NCBI RefSeq assembly: GCF_020509005.1
Contig: NC_063014.1
Span: 4,774,001-4,838,000, forward strand
DNA from: Fulvia fulva
Taxonomy: Eukaryota; Ascomycota; Dothideomycetes; Mycosphaerellales; Mycosphaerellaceae
Direction: 5' to 3'
DNA length: 64,000 nucleotides
Shown: piece by piece, positions 1-11,269 of the stretch
Layout of the letters: every line of letters starts with the position of its first letter
How positions within the stretch are numbered: position 1 is the first letter of the stretch
Made by a program: the position numbers and the translations under genes
The notes under the pieces: model-generated
What the model was told of the DNA's origin: nothing
The model's input: only the letters and a program-made list of their open reading frames with translations
The model's database searches: none

Positions 1-1118
1 CTACGTCTATATAGGGGGCGGACTTCCGGCAGTTACGACTTCTATATACGGCTATTATACGGCCAGTCCTTACCTATAGTAGCTAAGTATGGTCCTTAGG
101 CAAGAGGGCCTGCCTATCGAAGGGACTCGTCGCGCCGCTAGCGAAGATCTAAAACCAATGCCTAAGGAAGGTCACCGGGGTATATAAGTCGATACTAACG
201 AGGATGCTTAAGTACGAGACCGCTATACCGCCGATCGACCTATATATCTAGAGACTACGGACCTCCTACTTAGGCAAGTCGGTATAGTACCTAGTATAGA
301 AGGTCATCGCTAGTACAGTCGTAAGGGCCCGCGAATTAGTACTAGCGTATAGGGGCATTCGACCCGGAAACGAGCCGAACTACCGGGTAAGGGACGAATA
401 GCTAGTAATATAATAGGAAGGTAAGAAATCGTTTATAGAGCAACTATAGAAAGAGAGGTAGAACAACTAGGTTATAGGGTATAGTAGACGCCCTTAGCTA
501 GCGGGACAACCTAAGGAATAGTTAGCTACAAAATCCGCGGTTAAGCACCCCCCGAAGCTTATCTACTACCGCCTTACGAGAGCATAGAGTAGCATAGTAA
601 CCTAACTACGGAGCGAACATATCGGCCTCTAGGGGTACCTATTATAGAGGAAGGTTCTAGAATATACAAATACTAGCTATCCCTACGGCTATTACTCCTA
701 GAATATATAGTACGTACTCCTCGTCTATCCGAGGTAGTCGCTAGGAAGGGGGGAGTAGATAGTAAAGGTAAGGAACCGGACGATTCGGGTACTTCTTAAT
801 AACGTTAAGAACCTACGGCGTATTACGAACTAGATACTAGAGAAGGGCTAGCTAGAATAGTACCGCCTAGTAGGAGTAGTATAGGAAGAGAGGATACGAC
901 GTAGCGCGACGAGACCGGCTAGGAGCGGGGGCTAACGGGGTAGTAATATAGACTATATATATTTAGAGGGAAACCTAATCTAGATAAGGAGAGGTCGGGG
1001 CGGGAAGGGTTTTCACCTATTCGGGTTTCCCTTTATACATAACAATAGATATATACCTATATAGGCCGGATAGGGTCCTAGAACAGGGGAATAACAAATC
1101 TATCTATCTATCTATATA
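1..1118 (+). mobile_element. Family L LINE, 3' end (copy L1), RIP-mutated
   Basis: This is the 3' part of a Tad1-like non-LTR retrotransposon; the window starts inside it. The same sequence recurs on the plus strand near 32391-33505, 50830-51944, 53995-55107 and 58520-59637, and inverted at 23827-24950. It holds the region after the reverse transcriptase, a 3' UTR ending in the shared TTTTCACC...GGTTTCCC hairpin, and a tail of TATC repeats near 1097-1118. CA and TG are almost absent and stops are frequent, so nothing is translatable. The tail abuts Gypsy reverse-transcriptase sequence, so this LINE inserted into the Gypsy element. Confidence 0.85.
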
Positions 1119-2330
1119 ATTAGAACGATACTAGTCCGTTATATAAGCCGAGTAGTAGTACTAGACACTCGTAGATGCCGTATCGTGTCGTAAACGCCGT
1201 TAACCACTCGTGCCCTTTAGCTATCCGTAACTTATTAAAGGCTACTATAATGTCTAGCTTTATAAAGTACTTCTTACCGTATATACGGTTAAGCGTCTCT
1301 TATATCAAGGGAATCGGATACCGGTTCTTAATAGTGATCGCGTTCAATCCTCTATAGTCGATATAAACACGTAGCCTACCTCTAGGCTTACGTACTACTA
1401 GTACTAGTGTAGGAGACTAGCTCGTCTTTTGCCCTACTTTCCGTACCTTCCCTTTAGATGTTTACTCGTCTAGCCATTTCTTAACTGCCTCGTTCTCCTT
1501 CTTAGCTAGGCCGTAGGGCTTGCGGTATAGTGGCTCTTATAGACTATTAGGCTTAATATGAATCTTATGATCTACGCCTAGTCGGTAAGGTAGGAGTCCT
1601 TTATAATCCTTAGCTAAGAAAGCGTCCGTAATATCGTAGTATATCGGCGGTAACTTCTCCTTCGGGTTATAATTAAACTACTTATTCAAGAATTAGTCTA
1701 GATCATTAGTAGCTATTACACTTAGCTTAAGCTCTCCGTCGTCGCTCTTACGCCTAGTAGGCATAATGTAGAAGTACTTAGCCCTAGGCCGGTACGCGTA
1801 CATTCCCTACGCGCGTTAAGAAACGCCCTAGTAGTCCACTTCTCTATCGTCTATATCTTCTAGGTTATATAATAAGACGTTTAGCTCCGCCTCTCCTACT
1901 ATAAAGCTCGCTACTTCTCTAGTGAAGGGCTCTAGTCTGTACCGTACTAGTGCCTACTTCTTCTTCTCGCGATAGTTTAGGGATTATACTGTTATCGATG
2001 TCTTATTCTATAGATAGTGACCAAAGCAGTAATCCGATCTAAATGCTACCTCGCCTATCTCCTAGAAGATGTTTAGGTTGTGCGCTATAAGCCACGGTAG
2101 GCTAAAGACGATGTTATATTCGAGGTCGGTGACGTAGTATAGCATTTACTCGTAATGATCGCCGATAACTACGTCTATAAGGGCCGCGTATATAATCTGC
2201 CGTGTAGTAGCCGTTCTATCTCCTAGTATTAGTCGTCGGCTTTACGTCAAAGGGATCAGGGGTATTGTGTATTTACGTATAAATTTCTAGTTAAGAAAGA
2301 GAGAGGTAGAAGCAGAATCTATAAGGCCTC
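1119..2330 (-). pseudogene. Gypsy pol remnant: aspartic protease and reverse transcriptase
   Basis: Minus-strand translation gives a protease stretch around 2330-1990 (equivalent in copy 2: GLIDS ... RRLLLGD ... DIVF). Below it is an RT stretch around 1440-1119 with [35 protein letters not shown] and KLDIIVAF. These are Ty3/Gypsy RT blocks 1-3. Stops replace Gln and Trp codons, as RIP predicts. The reading ends where LINE L1 is inserted, before the catalytic block with the paired aspartates. The plus-strand 60-residue ORF at 1175-1357 is only the antisense of this RT. Confidence 0.8.
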
Positions 2331-2449
2331 GAGCCTTTCTATATTATATTATTACGGGTAATACTATATAAGGGTATATAGCTAGCTATTGCTTATCTAG
2401 TGCGTATACCGATATCTTAAGCTCCTTACTATAGTCTGTTACCGTCTCT

Positions 2450-4510
2450 TACGTTCCGTGTCTCTCAATCTTATACTCTTTCTGTCCTAGGAAGTTCGGG
2501 TGACCGCTATCTACTACGCTTAGGTAGCGGTCGTACCATTTCCCTACCGCGGATCGGCGGCTAGGGAACTGAGGTTCGCGTTCCGATTCGGCGTAGTATT
2601 ACGTAGACGCGGTAGGCGATAGTCGCTATCGTACCTATACATTAGGCATTTAGGGTTAGTCGATACGTAAGAACCTATACGGTAGCGGTAGTACTTACCC
2701 TACTTCTTAAGGTCTTCGCGCTACTTACGGTTAAGCGTAGGTAGGTTCTATAGATATGTCGGCAGATCCTCCTTCTTCTTAGTACTAGCGTACTATAGTA
2801 GGCGCTATACTAAGGCACCTACTATACCGGTAGCGGTACTAGTAACTACGTTACCGTTATTCTAGTTGTTCTAGCCGCTATTACCGTTCGAGTTACTATT
2901 GCTACGGGGGCGCTCCTTCTACGAGTATAGTCGATTTGTCTCGTAGAAGCTCTCGTCTAGTACGGTATACTCCTCGATAACGTCTTATATACTGTCTAGG
3001 CGGCGGTCGACTTCGCGGTCGCCGAAGGTCTTAATAAAGTACTTACGGTTTAGTCGGTTACGGAACAGTATAAGCTCGGTCTTATCGGTCTATAGTATCT
3101 AGGCGCGTAACTTCGAGTAGCGTATATAGAAGGCTATAAAGGTTTCGCCTTGTTCTTACTTATAGGTAGCAATATTAACTATAGCCTTAGTTCCTTTATT
3201 ACGTATACTATATTAGCGTGTTATCTAATCTAATAACTCTTCTCTAGTCTTAAACTCGTTAAAGGACTACTATCTAGGCATAGGGATCCTCGGCTTAATA
3301 CTTCGCTAAGGATCACCTTACGTCTACCTATATACGAAGCGTAGACTATCTACCTTAGTACGGAAGGTTACTATAGTTAGCTTTAGGAGAACACTACTAT
3401 ACTAGCTATCGAAATTAGGGTCATTATCGTTCTTGAAGTACTTAGGGTTAGGCACACCCTTACCGATCCCTATACCGCGAGTAAGGGTACGGTTAATAGT
3501 AAAGAGACGTTCTAGAAGGTCAACTAGTAGTGTCTAGGTACGGGTATTACGTATTCTCGAGTCACGACTATTGTTAGGTCCTAGTCGCGGACGGTCGTTA
3601 TTACGTCCTCGGCTATTATTACTACGGTTATAGTCGTCTCTATCGTTATTACTACCACCGCTACCGCTACCTCTACTAGTAGCTTCGCGATATCTACGTA
3701 ATAGCTACTCGAGTAAGGTCTCGCGTAGGCGGGAACGAGAGGGTCGGCGGCCTAAGCGGCCCCTACCTCCGTTCTATATAGTGTCTCCTACCTTAAGCCG
3801 AGCCTTTAGGTTATCGACTTCTTGTTATAGGGCCTAGTTCTTCACCTTAGCATCTTATGCCTTCTTCTTCTCCTTCTCGTAGATCTCGCTAAACTACTTA
3901 TATAGGTTATTAGCTTCCTTATATTTCTTCTCTAGCTCTTATAACTTAGCTAGGTCGTAATCCTTCTTACTCTTAAGATCTGCTGCCATTTTCTATATAA
4001 CAAGCTCTTTACTTCGTAGTATCTTATAGATACGGTCGTATTCGGTATATAGCGTAGTATACTAGGTGTTCTAGAGGTCGTTAGCTCGCTCTATTATATC
4101 GAGTTGTCTACCCTTAGTAATCGCCGTATTGACTACTTATAGCACGAAGTCGTAGGTGGTCTTCGGGTGTTAGGATATAAGGGTCGTAAGGTTGTCTAGG
4201 GTGACATTCTAGTATTCGGATACGAGAATATGTTCTACCTCGTCGAGTAATAGATACACCTCGTCTAGGTCGCCGCCTAGGTTCTCTTCGAGCTTGAACT
4301 CGAACAGTTCTATAAAGTCAATCTTACTACCTTCTTCTCGCTCGAAGGCCTTCTAGTAAGCTTTATTAATCTCTTATTATAGCGCGATACCGGTGTCTAC
4401 TATAACCCGCCGGTTATCGTCCTATATCTAACTCTAAGAGAAAGAGGAGAGGTCGGGAAAAGAGATGTACGCTACTTACTTTTGCCCTTAGGCTTAGGTG
4501 GCGGTGGCAT
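2450..4510 (-). pseudogene. Gypsy gag remnant with zinc knuckle
   Basis: The reading frame appears to start at the minus-strand ATG at 4510 (MPPPPKPKGKSK, then a stop). It continues as a charged, coiled-coil-like protein rich in Glu/Lys around 4400-3800, which matches the plus-strand copy at 61540-63450. A degraded CCHC knuckle lies near 2700-2630 (YRYRIGSY in place of CxxC...H, followed by NPKCL). This is nucleocapsid-type Gag as expected for Gypsy elements. Stops are RIP-type. No intact product is expected. Confidence 0.6.
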
Positions 4511-4956
4511 GCCGCCGTTCGCTATTTATAACGTTATATTATCTAGGTTCGGGAGAGGCGTAACGGTGCCTATATCCTAACTATCTACGAGCGCGCGACT
4601 ACCTACTAATAATGTCGCTACGTTACGTTCTCTAGGTATCTACGCGCTATACGCCTTACCGTGTTCTATGTTCTAATATAACTCTACGCGTTCTCGAGTT
4701 CTACGGTTCTGTCTGTTCCTATTATTACGCGTCCCTTATCTAGATCCGCGATCTAGGTAGGGTAGTAGAACAAACTATAAGGGCGCGCGTATTATAGGGT
4801 CCGAACGAGATAGTTGTTGTTCTACGAAGCTACGAAAGAGGAGCGCGAGGCGCGGCGAAGTTATAAAGTAAAGCTAAGCCGCGCTAACCCGATACGGAAG
4901 GTCCGCGGTTTAGCCGGGCCGACGTAGCTATAGTAGGGGGTCGCGGGCTACCCGTG

Positions 4957-5107
4957 ACACCCCGAGTCTATTAGTAGCGTTCCGTATAGTAGACTCTCCG
5001 AGTCTATTAGTACGTTACCGTACGGATTCCGGGTATAGGGTATAATACCCTACGTTATACTTCCTTAGTATATCGATGTCCTATTAAGTAAACTCGGGCT
5101 TATAACC
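4957..5107 (-). mobile_element. Copia1 fragment: leader region next to a 5' LTR
   Basis: These about 150 bases lie between the Gypsy LTR edge (4956) and the Copia1 LTR (from 5108). They begin with the primer-binding site next to the LTR and so are the start of the internal region of a minus-strand Copia element; the rest is missing. Two direct copies of CCGAGTCTATTAGTA lie near 4964 and 4998. Confidence 0.6.
5095..5107 (-). promoter_or_regulatory. Copia1 primer-binding site (half-tRNA type)
   Basis: The plus strand reads CGGGCTTATAACC directly beside the LTR. The anticodon arm of eukaryotic initiator tRNA-Met contains CGGGCTCATAACC, so the site pairs with an internal tRNA fragment with one mismatch, itself a C-to-T change at CpA. 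Priming from a cleaved initiator tRNA is known for Ty5 and Drosophila copia. Confidence 0.65.
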
Positions 5108-5198
5108 TATTAAACAGGTATAGTATATATATATACGGAAGTTAGGATACGTAATAGGGAAGGAGGAAGGACTAATATAGTATACGAAGGTATATAGA

Positions 5199-8039
5199 TA
5201 GATAGATATTTCATTAAGCTATTATAGTGCCCTTTGGCCTATATAGCTATACTATCTTGTTTTTGTATATATAGAGGGGAAACCGTGTTAGTAAAAACCC
5301 CTCCTCCTTCCCGCCTGTCTTTTCCTCCTAGTTGTCGTCTTAAATTTCCCTTATTAGGGGTACGCTAGTGTTATAGGCCTGCCCTAATAACTACCCTATC
5401 TACAACCCCCCTCGCTTCCGCCTCTTGTCTATCTACTCCTCCGTCTCGCTAGCGAGGCTAAACTACTAGAGGTATCCCTACTATAGTATCTACCGAGAGA
5501 TTCGGCGAATGTTACCTTTGTCCCTAGAAATTAACTTATAGTCTCTCCTTCCCGCTTAGTGCCTCTAATTTCCCCTGCCTCTCGCCTACTACGGGCATCG
5601 TAGTAGCATATATTCTAGGTTTTACGATAGGTAGCTATACTAGTAGGCTAGGCTATAGATGTCTAGTACGCGTCTCCTAAACAGGTAGGCCCTTAATCTA
5701 ATATATTCGGACCTGATTTGGATCGCTATGCTTGCTTCGGCCCTTATTAGGTCCCTATATAGCTAGTAATTATGTCTCTAGAAGGCTCGGAGCGCTATCG
5801 GGCCTATTGTCTTAGGGGGCTTCCTTTTCTAGTCCTACTCCTATAGGTAGCTCGCTATCTATTCCGCTAGGCTTTAGGTCTTAGCCTTGCTCCCGCCGGC
5901 CTAGCGAGTCCTACGCTCCTCCTCTTTTCGTGCTAGCTATTCGGTGCTTATCTATACGGCCGTAAAGGTAGTAAGGTCATCCTCTTTTTAGCTTGTCCTA
6001 TGTCCGGCCTCTCTCCGGTAGCGGCTTCCTATCTTATTCTTTATCTCCTAGATCGTAGTTTATACTAGGTAACCTATCGTCTTTACCGCGTATTAAATTC
6101 TTATTCCCCGGATATACTAACTAATTAGTAGTGTTCCTATCTCTATTTCTACCGTACTTATTAACATTGTCTTATATACGCCTAGTACCCTACGTAGGTT
6201 ACCTACCTATATCCTATTTAGAGGTTACTCTATCCGTTTCGGGATCGGCTTGCCTACGCCTCCTATTCCCTAAATCTATGCCCCGTATAACATAGCTAGT
6301 CTAACGATCGCCTTTTATATTACTCTTACCTTATTGAATATTACTCCCTATATAGATACCGTAAGCCTCTTTATCGAGGCTTCGTTAACTTACGCTCGAC
6401 TCTAGGCTTTCTTAATCTATATATTCTAGCTTAGCTTCAGGTTAAGCTAGATCCCTAGTACCCGTAGCTCTGCTAATAGCTTAGTCTCGTAGCCTTAGAT
6501 TCTTACCGCCGCCTTTATATTATAGTATGTTCTCGCTTTACTAAAGTGTATAAGTTAGTACTTTTTAGGGGCGAACTAGGCACTATACTTCTTTGCCCAC
6601 TCCTTACATTTCTTATACCTATCTTCGAGGAGGCGACAGTTCTCTTCTATCGAGTCTGACTAGGCTAGGATGTGTATGTCGTCTACGAACCCCGATACTA
6701 AGGTTTGCGGAGAGGTGAGTAGGGGGATTAGATTAGACATAAATATCAGAAACAGGATAGGGGAGAGAGTAGATCCCTAAGGTATTCTAGTCTCTACCTT
6801 TACCGGGTCGGACGTATACCTTCCTAGGACTAGGTATGTCGTCCGTTCCTAGAGAAAGGAGTAGACGAACGTCGTTACCTACTAGGGGATGCCTTTTTAC
6901 TATAGGATATATATTAGCCTTTGGTATAAGACGTTGTCGAAGGCTCCTACGATATCGAGGGTAAGGAAGGAATCGTATTTAGTAAGCTAGCTACGAGATA
7001 AGGTAACAAGTCTTAACCGCGATTTCCTACTTATCTAGTACTACCGTATAGCCTCGTTTCGAGAGGTTAGCCCGGAGCAAAAGCTTCCCTCTACGCCCTC
7101 CCTCCCTGTTTGCTCCTTAAGCCAATATCTACCTCTATAGGCCTAAGCCCTTTAGTGCTCTCTATTAACCGACATGCGTATCCGTCCTCTCGGGCTATAT
7201 AGATAGTATTAGCCGTCGCTACTAGTATATACTACGCCCTAGGTTTTAACGCCCTTCGCGTTACCGTAGCCTATCTCTAGAAAGCGGCCGTCTATACCTC
7301 GTAGGTTTGCTCGGGGCACACACTACGCCGGGTAGCGTACTCCTTACGTTTCTACCTACTAACTAATATAAAGTTCCTTATTACCCTGCCCTCGATCCTC
7401 CCCGATTATAGAACTAATCCACTTGTATTATACGTCTTTTCCCCGTCCTAATAGCCGTCTTTTCCTTGCTTAGGCTATCGTCTTTTCCTCGTCGCAATCT
7501 ACTATATTAGACTAGGTACGTTATGTAGCGGGATAGGTAGTGCCTTAGGCAAAACCCTCGTTCCTATACCGGGTGTTTAATAGGCCCTTATAGGCATCGT
7601 CGCGTGTCTACCTACCCACCGTATTGCCCGCTAGTAAACACTAGATTGTTTCGTAGTCCGCTCGACGCCGTCGTATAGTCCGCTTAGTTGTTGTTCTATA
7701 GTCCGCTCGTCTAATGTTCGTCGCTTAGCCCGCTCGGTTTACGGTCTCCGGAGGTGAAAATTCTACACTTATACTAGAGGTGTCCTATCGAGCGTATAGG
7801 CCACGGTTCCGCGCCCTTCTTATACGTAGAAAGAAGAGGGACTCGCTCCCGATACGAGTACACGCTCGTCGGATAGTTTTTATACCCGTTTTACTAGTAG
7901 TCCTCTATTCGCCGCGGCTTCGCCTACGTTACGCGCCCGTCGCGCCTACGACGCTCTAGCGTAAGAATACTTAGCTCTCTCGTAGTAAGACGAGAGGTTC
8001 GTAGCCGATACTACGTATAGATAATTCTCGTCGTCGACC
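5199..8039 (-). mobile_element. Composite (MINE-like) retrotransposon: 1.08-kb module fused to family B LINE 3' part
   Basis: On the minus strand the element runs from 8039 to 5199. The first 1078 bases (8038-6961) are a module also found at 55471-56547. At 6960 it switches to a family B LINE starting at RT motif A (CCTCGATATCGTAGGAGCC, that is LDIVGA) and continues to the 3' tail at about 5212. The identical 15-bp duplication TACGAAGGTATATAG lies at 5184-5198 and 8040-8054, so both parts arrived in one insertion. The intact family B copy at 22740-39866 has different sequence upstream of motif A, so the module is not simply the normal 5' half of B. Heavily RIP-mutated. Confidence 0.85.
6961..8038 (-). 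repeat. 5' module of composite element (copy 1)
   Basis: This is 1078 bp homologous to 55471-56547 over its whole length, with the same two ends (5' GTCGACGACGAG, 3' CCTTCCTTA). The 5' half is GC-rich and holds an array of GTCCGCTC-type boxes near 7650-7740. The 3' half holds a reading frame described at the other copy; here one Gln codon (CAG) survives where the other copy has TAG. I do not recognise the protein. Confidence 0.8.
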
Positions 8040-8372
8040 TACGAAGGTATATAGTAGAATAGTATTTAGTACTAAAGGTGTCTCTACTATCGGTATAGAG
8101 ACTACGTCTCTTATACCTATATAGAGGGATATTGCTCTAGTCCTAGTTCTGTTTTACTACGCCTTATCGGTTTTACCTATATCTTATCCTACGACGGTAG
8201 TTCCTCCGACAGTCTCGTACTAACTAGCTAAGTAACTTTAGGTCCTCTAAGTCGCTCCTACTATTCGTACGGTATCTTAGTAGTATTACCGTACTATTAT
8301 CTCGACTAGCTTAGTATATACTAAGTTAGTCTTAGTACTATACGATATACCTACTAACCTATATTCGTAACA

Positions 8373-8600
8373 AGTTTCTATATCTTTAACCTATTACTTT
8401 ATAGGTTATTCGTAGTACGTATTCTACGGTTAGTAAAGGCGGTCTAATAAAGTATAAGGGAGCCGTTCTTAATATAGAGTAAATAACGAAGTTATTAGAT
8501 AGGCTATCTAAGAGGAGCACGAGGTATAGAAAGTTAATATACAAGCCGGGGCATGCGGGCCGGCCCGTGCCGAGTCACGTGACCGACTGCTATTTACTAG
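8373..8600. other. Unassigned RIP-mutated stretch
   Basis: This lies between the Copia1 LTR and the truncated LINE E. It holds a short GC-rich patch near 8545-8585 with GGGCCGGCCCG and CACGTGAC. No coding frame or repeat partner is visible within the window. Confidence 0.4.
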
Positions 8601-9660
8601 ACGTCCGCCTAGGCCCGTAATAGTAGGCGCTAGATATTACCTATTCGTATTTTATTCGTAGCGGGAGGTACTCTTCGTATTTAAACCGAGAGAAGTAGCT
8701 ATTTATAGTATATTCCTTCTTATTCTATACTTATAGAGTCTGTCTCTCGTAGCTAAAGCTACTAGATCGGTAAGGTGTTCTTTATCGGTTATACTTAGCG
8801 ACTTAAAAGCCTCTAGTCTCTTTTAGATTCCTTATAGTTTTGACCCTTCTTTTAGTAGAAGAAGCTCGTAATCCGATTCTATAGCCTGTCTTATAACTAT
8901 CGGGGTAGTGTCCTTTAGGGCTCTAGCTATCGGGTTGTCTTCGGGAAGCTTATTTATCCGGAGGCTATACTTAAGGACCTACCTTTCTAGCCGAATACGG
9001 GGAGTTAATAGGTCCGCTTCTCTTTTGTACGGTTCCGTAGGAGTAGTTCGAAATACTCCTAGGACTTTTCTAATTCCCTTCCCGTGAATCGCTTCTAGAG
9101 GGGTAATAGATCGTCTAGATCTCTACTAAACCGGCGCCCCGTAGTCCGCTACGGTCGTAACGTATACTAGGTAGAGAGTCCGGAGAGAACGAGTACTTAA
9201 ATCGTTCCCTATATTCGCTAGTCGGTTCATCCTATAGAATGAGGCGAGTGCCTTTGTCGAACGGATTTGAATATATTCCTTAAAGGTAAGATAGGTATCA
9301 AACTAAATCCCTAGCTATCTCACGGCTTTTGTCGCGGGTTTAATTACTTCCCCGCTCGGTAGGGTAATAGAACTATCGCATCCTTTGCCTTTCGCGAAGT
9401 GTAGTAGCTCGGTTTTAGCTAGGTCACATTCTATCGCTTATTCGGCCCCGCTCTTCGTTAGAAGTCTTACTTCTCTCTCGAGGGTCTTCGCGTCCTCCTT
9501 TAGGCTTGTCGAGGTAGCTAAAAGTCTAATATCGTCGATATAGGATAAGGGAGTTACGGCCTTAATATCCGTAAAGAGATCCCTTATATAGATTAGGAAT
9601 AGAATCGGCGAAATTGGGCTACCCTACGGTACGCCGGTTTCGACTTCGGTAGTGGTCTTC
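8600..9660 (-). mobile_element. Third LINE family (E), 5'-truncated, RIP-mutated
   Basis: Minus-strand translation from 9660 gives TGVPQGSPISPILFLIYIRDLF, then SYIDDIRLLATS near 9545, then SGAE and AKTELLHFAKGKG. These are RT blocks 4-6, with YIDD as the catalytic pair. A downstream domain without clear RNase H motifs runs to about 8625. The 5' portion is missing and the break at about 9655-9665 coincides with the edge of the unmutated island, as expected for a truncated insertion into island DNA. It differs from families L, B and M at the protein level. Confidence 0.75.
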
Positions 9661-9797
9661 AGTCCGGATGATACCGATGGCAAGTCTGGGGAAAAGTATA
9701 CAATAAGAGTTACTATTCTGCCGAACCTCCATCTCTATCGCTAGTCTGACAATCTGGGTATCTCGCACATGGAAAATCAGATGTACCGATGGGTCCT

Positions 9798-11068
9798 CTA
9801 AGCAAACTGAACGTACACCAGCGGCGTGGTGTAAGGTCCGGTAGCCATTGGCTTCGTGTACGACAGATAGATGCCATTTTCGGCCGCATTGTTGCTGGGC
9901 AGGAGGGAAGGGTGTGCTTGCAACGTATACGCGCCGACGAAGGCATCACCGTTCTGACCTTGCCACAAGAGGTACGGCTTGACCCAAGGACCCTCTGGAG
10001 CTGGAGCAGTCGAGATGTAGAAGTTGGCGACAGGCTCGAGCTCTGCTTGGCCGATCCAGACGTAGCTTGCGTAGTAGGTTGAGTAGTAGAATGTGCCTTG
10101 ACCACCAGCGCCCGCGTTTGGCAGGCCACAGTCAGTGCTGTTGATGCTAGGCATGGTGTTTGACCAAGACTTGGCAGTGTTGTTGTAGTACTGGTATGAA
10201 GCTCGTTGCTCGACTCTGGTGGACGTCACTCTTGCAAGGCAGGTAGAGGTGCCGACCCCTGGGTTTGCCTGGCCGTACATATATGTGACGCCGTTGCGTG
10301 TCACACCGCCGTAACGACCGAAGTTGATTTCACTGGTCTTCCAGAACTCTTCGGCGATCAGCCTGACCGATGGCAGCGTGTTTTTGTTCGTCGTAGCGAG
10401 GTAGGTGCTTCTGTAGAGGGAAGCTGCAGGTTGAGGTGTGTAGGTTTGGAGGAAACCGTAGAGGTGTGCCTTCGGGACCCATGTATAGCCCACGGCACTT
10501 GCGCTGTGAGGGCATGTCAGCGTCGAAACATCAATGCATACCAGATTACTCACCCATTGCTGCTTGTCTGCGAGATCAACGGAGGCGAATCTGGCCAGAT
10601 GGCCCAGCGGCTGCCGTCTGGACAGGCTCCAGCGACGTTGGTGTTGCACTCGCTCGCCGTCAAAGGAAAGTATGGCACGATGTTATCGGTCCTGGGGTAG
10701 CCATACATCTGCAGAATTGGGCTTGTCCCTGTAGAGCCAACGCCGACGGGGTTGCCAGTTGTTTTGATGACCGGGCCGCCTTTGCTCTGGGGGTCCGTCC
10801 ACCCTACGGTGCTTGAGATGACTGGCAGAACCGAGACTCCGTTCTTGTTGACCATCGTGTCTCTGCAGGTCCAGAATGCTCTAGTGCCGATACGTACAGA
10901 CCCGCAGGAATCTCTGTCGAGGTTGGGGTCCGTAACGTTGCCAATGTAAGTTGCGCTCTTGAATTGTGGCATCTTGGCCTGCCTTGTCTCCAGATCTCCC
11001 GTGCTCATATCAAGGGGTGCTGCCATCGTCTGTGCAGCCAGAGCTGCGAGTAGCATGTACTTCCCCAT
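9798..11068 (-). CDS. Secreted five-bladed beta-propeller-like protein (DUF4185-like), two exons
   Basis: Exon 1 is 11068-10554, the intron 10553-10504 (50 bp, GTGAGT donor, CTGAC branch-like element, CACAG acceptor), and exon 2 10503-9798, giving 406 residues. The intron is supported because removing it joins two frames exactly through a Gly codon. Residues 1-17 form a signal peptide (MGKYMLLAALAAQTMAA). Motifs DRDSCGS (51-57) and FWTCRDT (65-71) recall the Asp-containing first blades of glycosidase-like propellers, and WxxP/AHLYGF and YVWIG-type strands recur. This family link is my inference from pattern, not a search. A TATA box lies 184 bp upstream. The stop is only about 140 bp from the mutated LINE E. 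Likely extracellular, possibly acting on carbohydrate; function unknown. Confidence 0.75.
10504..10553 (-). other. Intron of the propeller-like gene
   Basis: On the minus strand the 50 bases run from GTGAGTAATC to CCCTCACAG, with CGCTGAC as a branch-point-like element near the acceptor. Without splicing, the frame stops after residue 172; with it the frame continues to residue 406. Confidence 0.85.
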
Positions 11069-11251
11069 GGTGGTGACGAGGTTGTTGTTCGTGCTGTGAA
11101 ACTGTGGTGGTGTGGTCTTTGTGATTCCAAATCAGTATGCAGTGTGTGGTGACGGTGTCTAGCGTGTCAGGAAGTGAGTATGATGGCTGTTGAGGGTCGG
11201 TGAATGGAGTGCTATGGTTGAGACAGTAGCAGTGTGCGACGCCTTCATCCA

Positions 11252-11258
11252 TTATATA
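11252..11258 (-). promoter_or_regulatory. TATA box candidate
   Basis: The minus strand reads TATATAA, 184 bp upstream of the ATG at 11068, in a region otherwise rich in CT and CA runs. This fits a fungal core promoter with a long 5' leader. Confidence 0.45.
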
Positions 11259-11269
11259 TTCCAGGGCGC

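Larger units (their letters stand above)
1119..4956 (-). mobile_element. Gypsy (Ty3-like) LTR retrotransposon copy 1, RIP-mutated, 3' part missing
   Basis: Reading the minus strand from 4956 down, the element starts with an LTR (TGTCACGGGTAGCC) matching the LTR start at 61089. Gag, protease and reverse transcriptase follow, and it is cut at 1119 by LINE L1. No integrase or 3' LTR is present. The family assignment rests on the gag-PR-RT order and on RT motifs. CA/TG depletion and many TAA/TAG codons show RIP. A second copy lies at 61089-64000 in the opposite orientation. Confidence 0.85.
5108..8372 (-). mobile_element. Copia1 LTR, interrupted by a composite LINE
   Basis: The LTR is in two pieces, 5108-5198 and 8055-8372, about 409 bp in total, and matches the uninterrupted LTR at 40778-41185 (408 bp). 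Its ends read T(G/A)TTAAA...CGTAACA, the TG...CA form once RIP is allowed for. The composite LINE at 5199-8039 sits inside it, flanked by the 15-bp duplication TACGAAGGTATATAG. Confidence 0.85.

Noticed and set aside
1175..1357. 60-residue plus-strand ORF
   Set aside because: Antisense of the Gypsy reverse transcriptase, whose motifs are clear on the minus strand.
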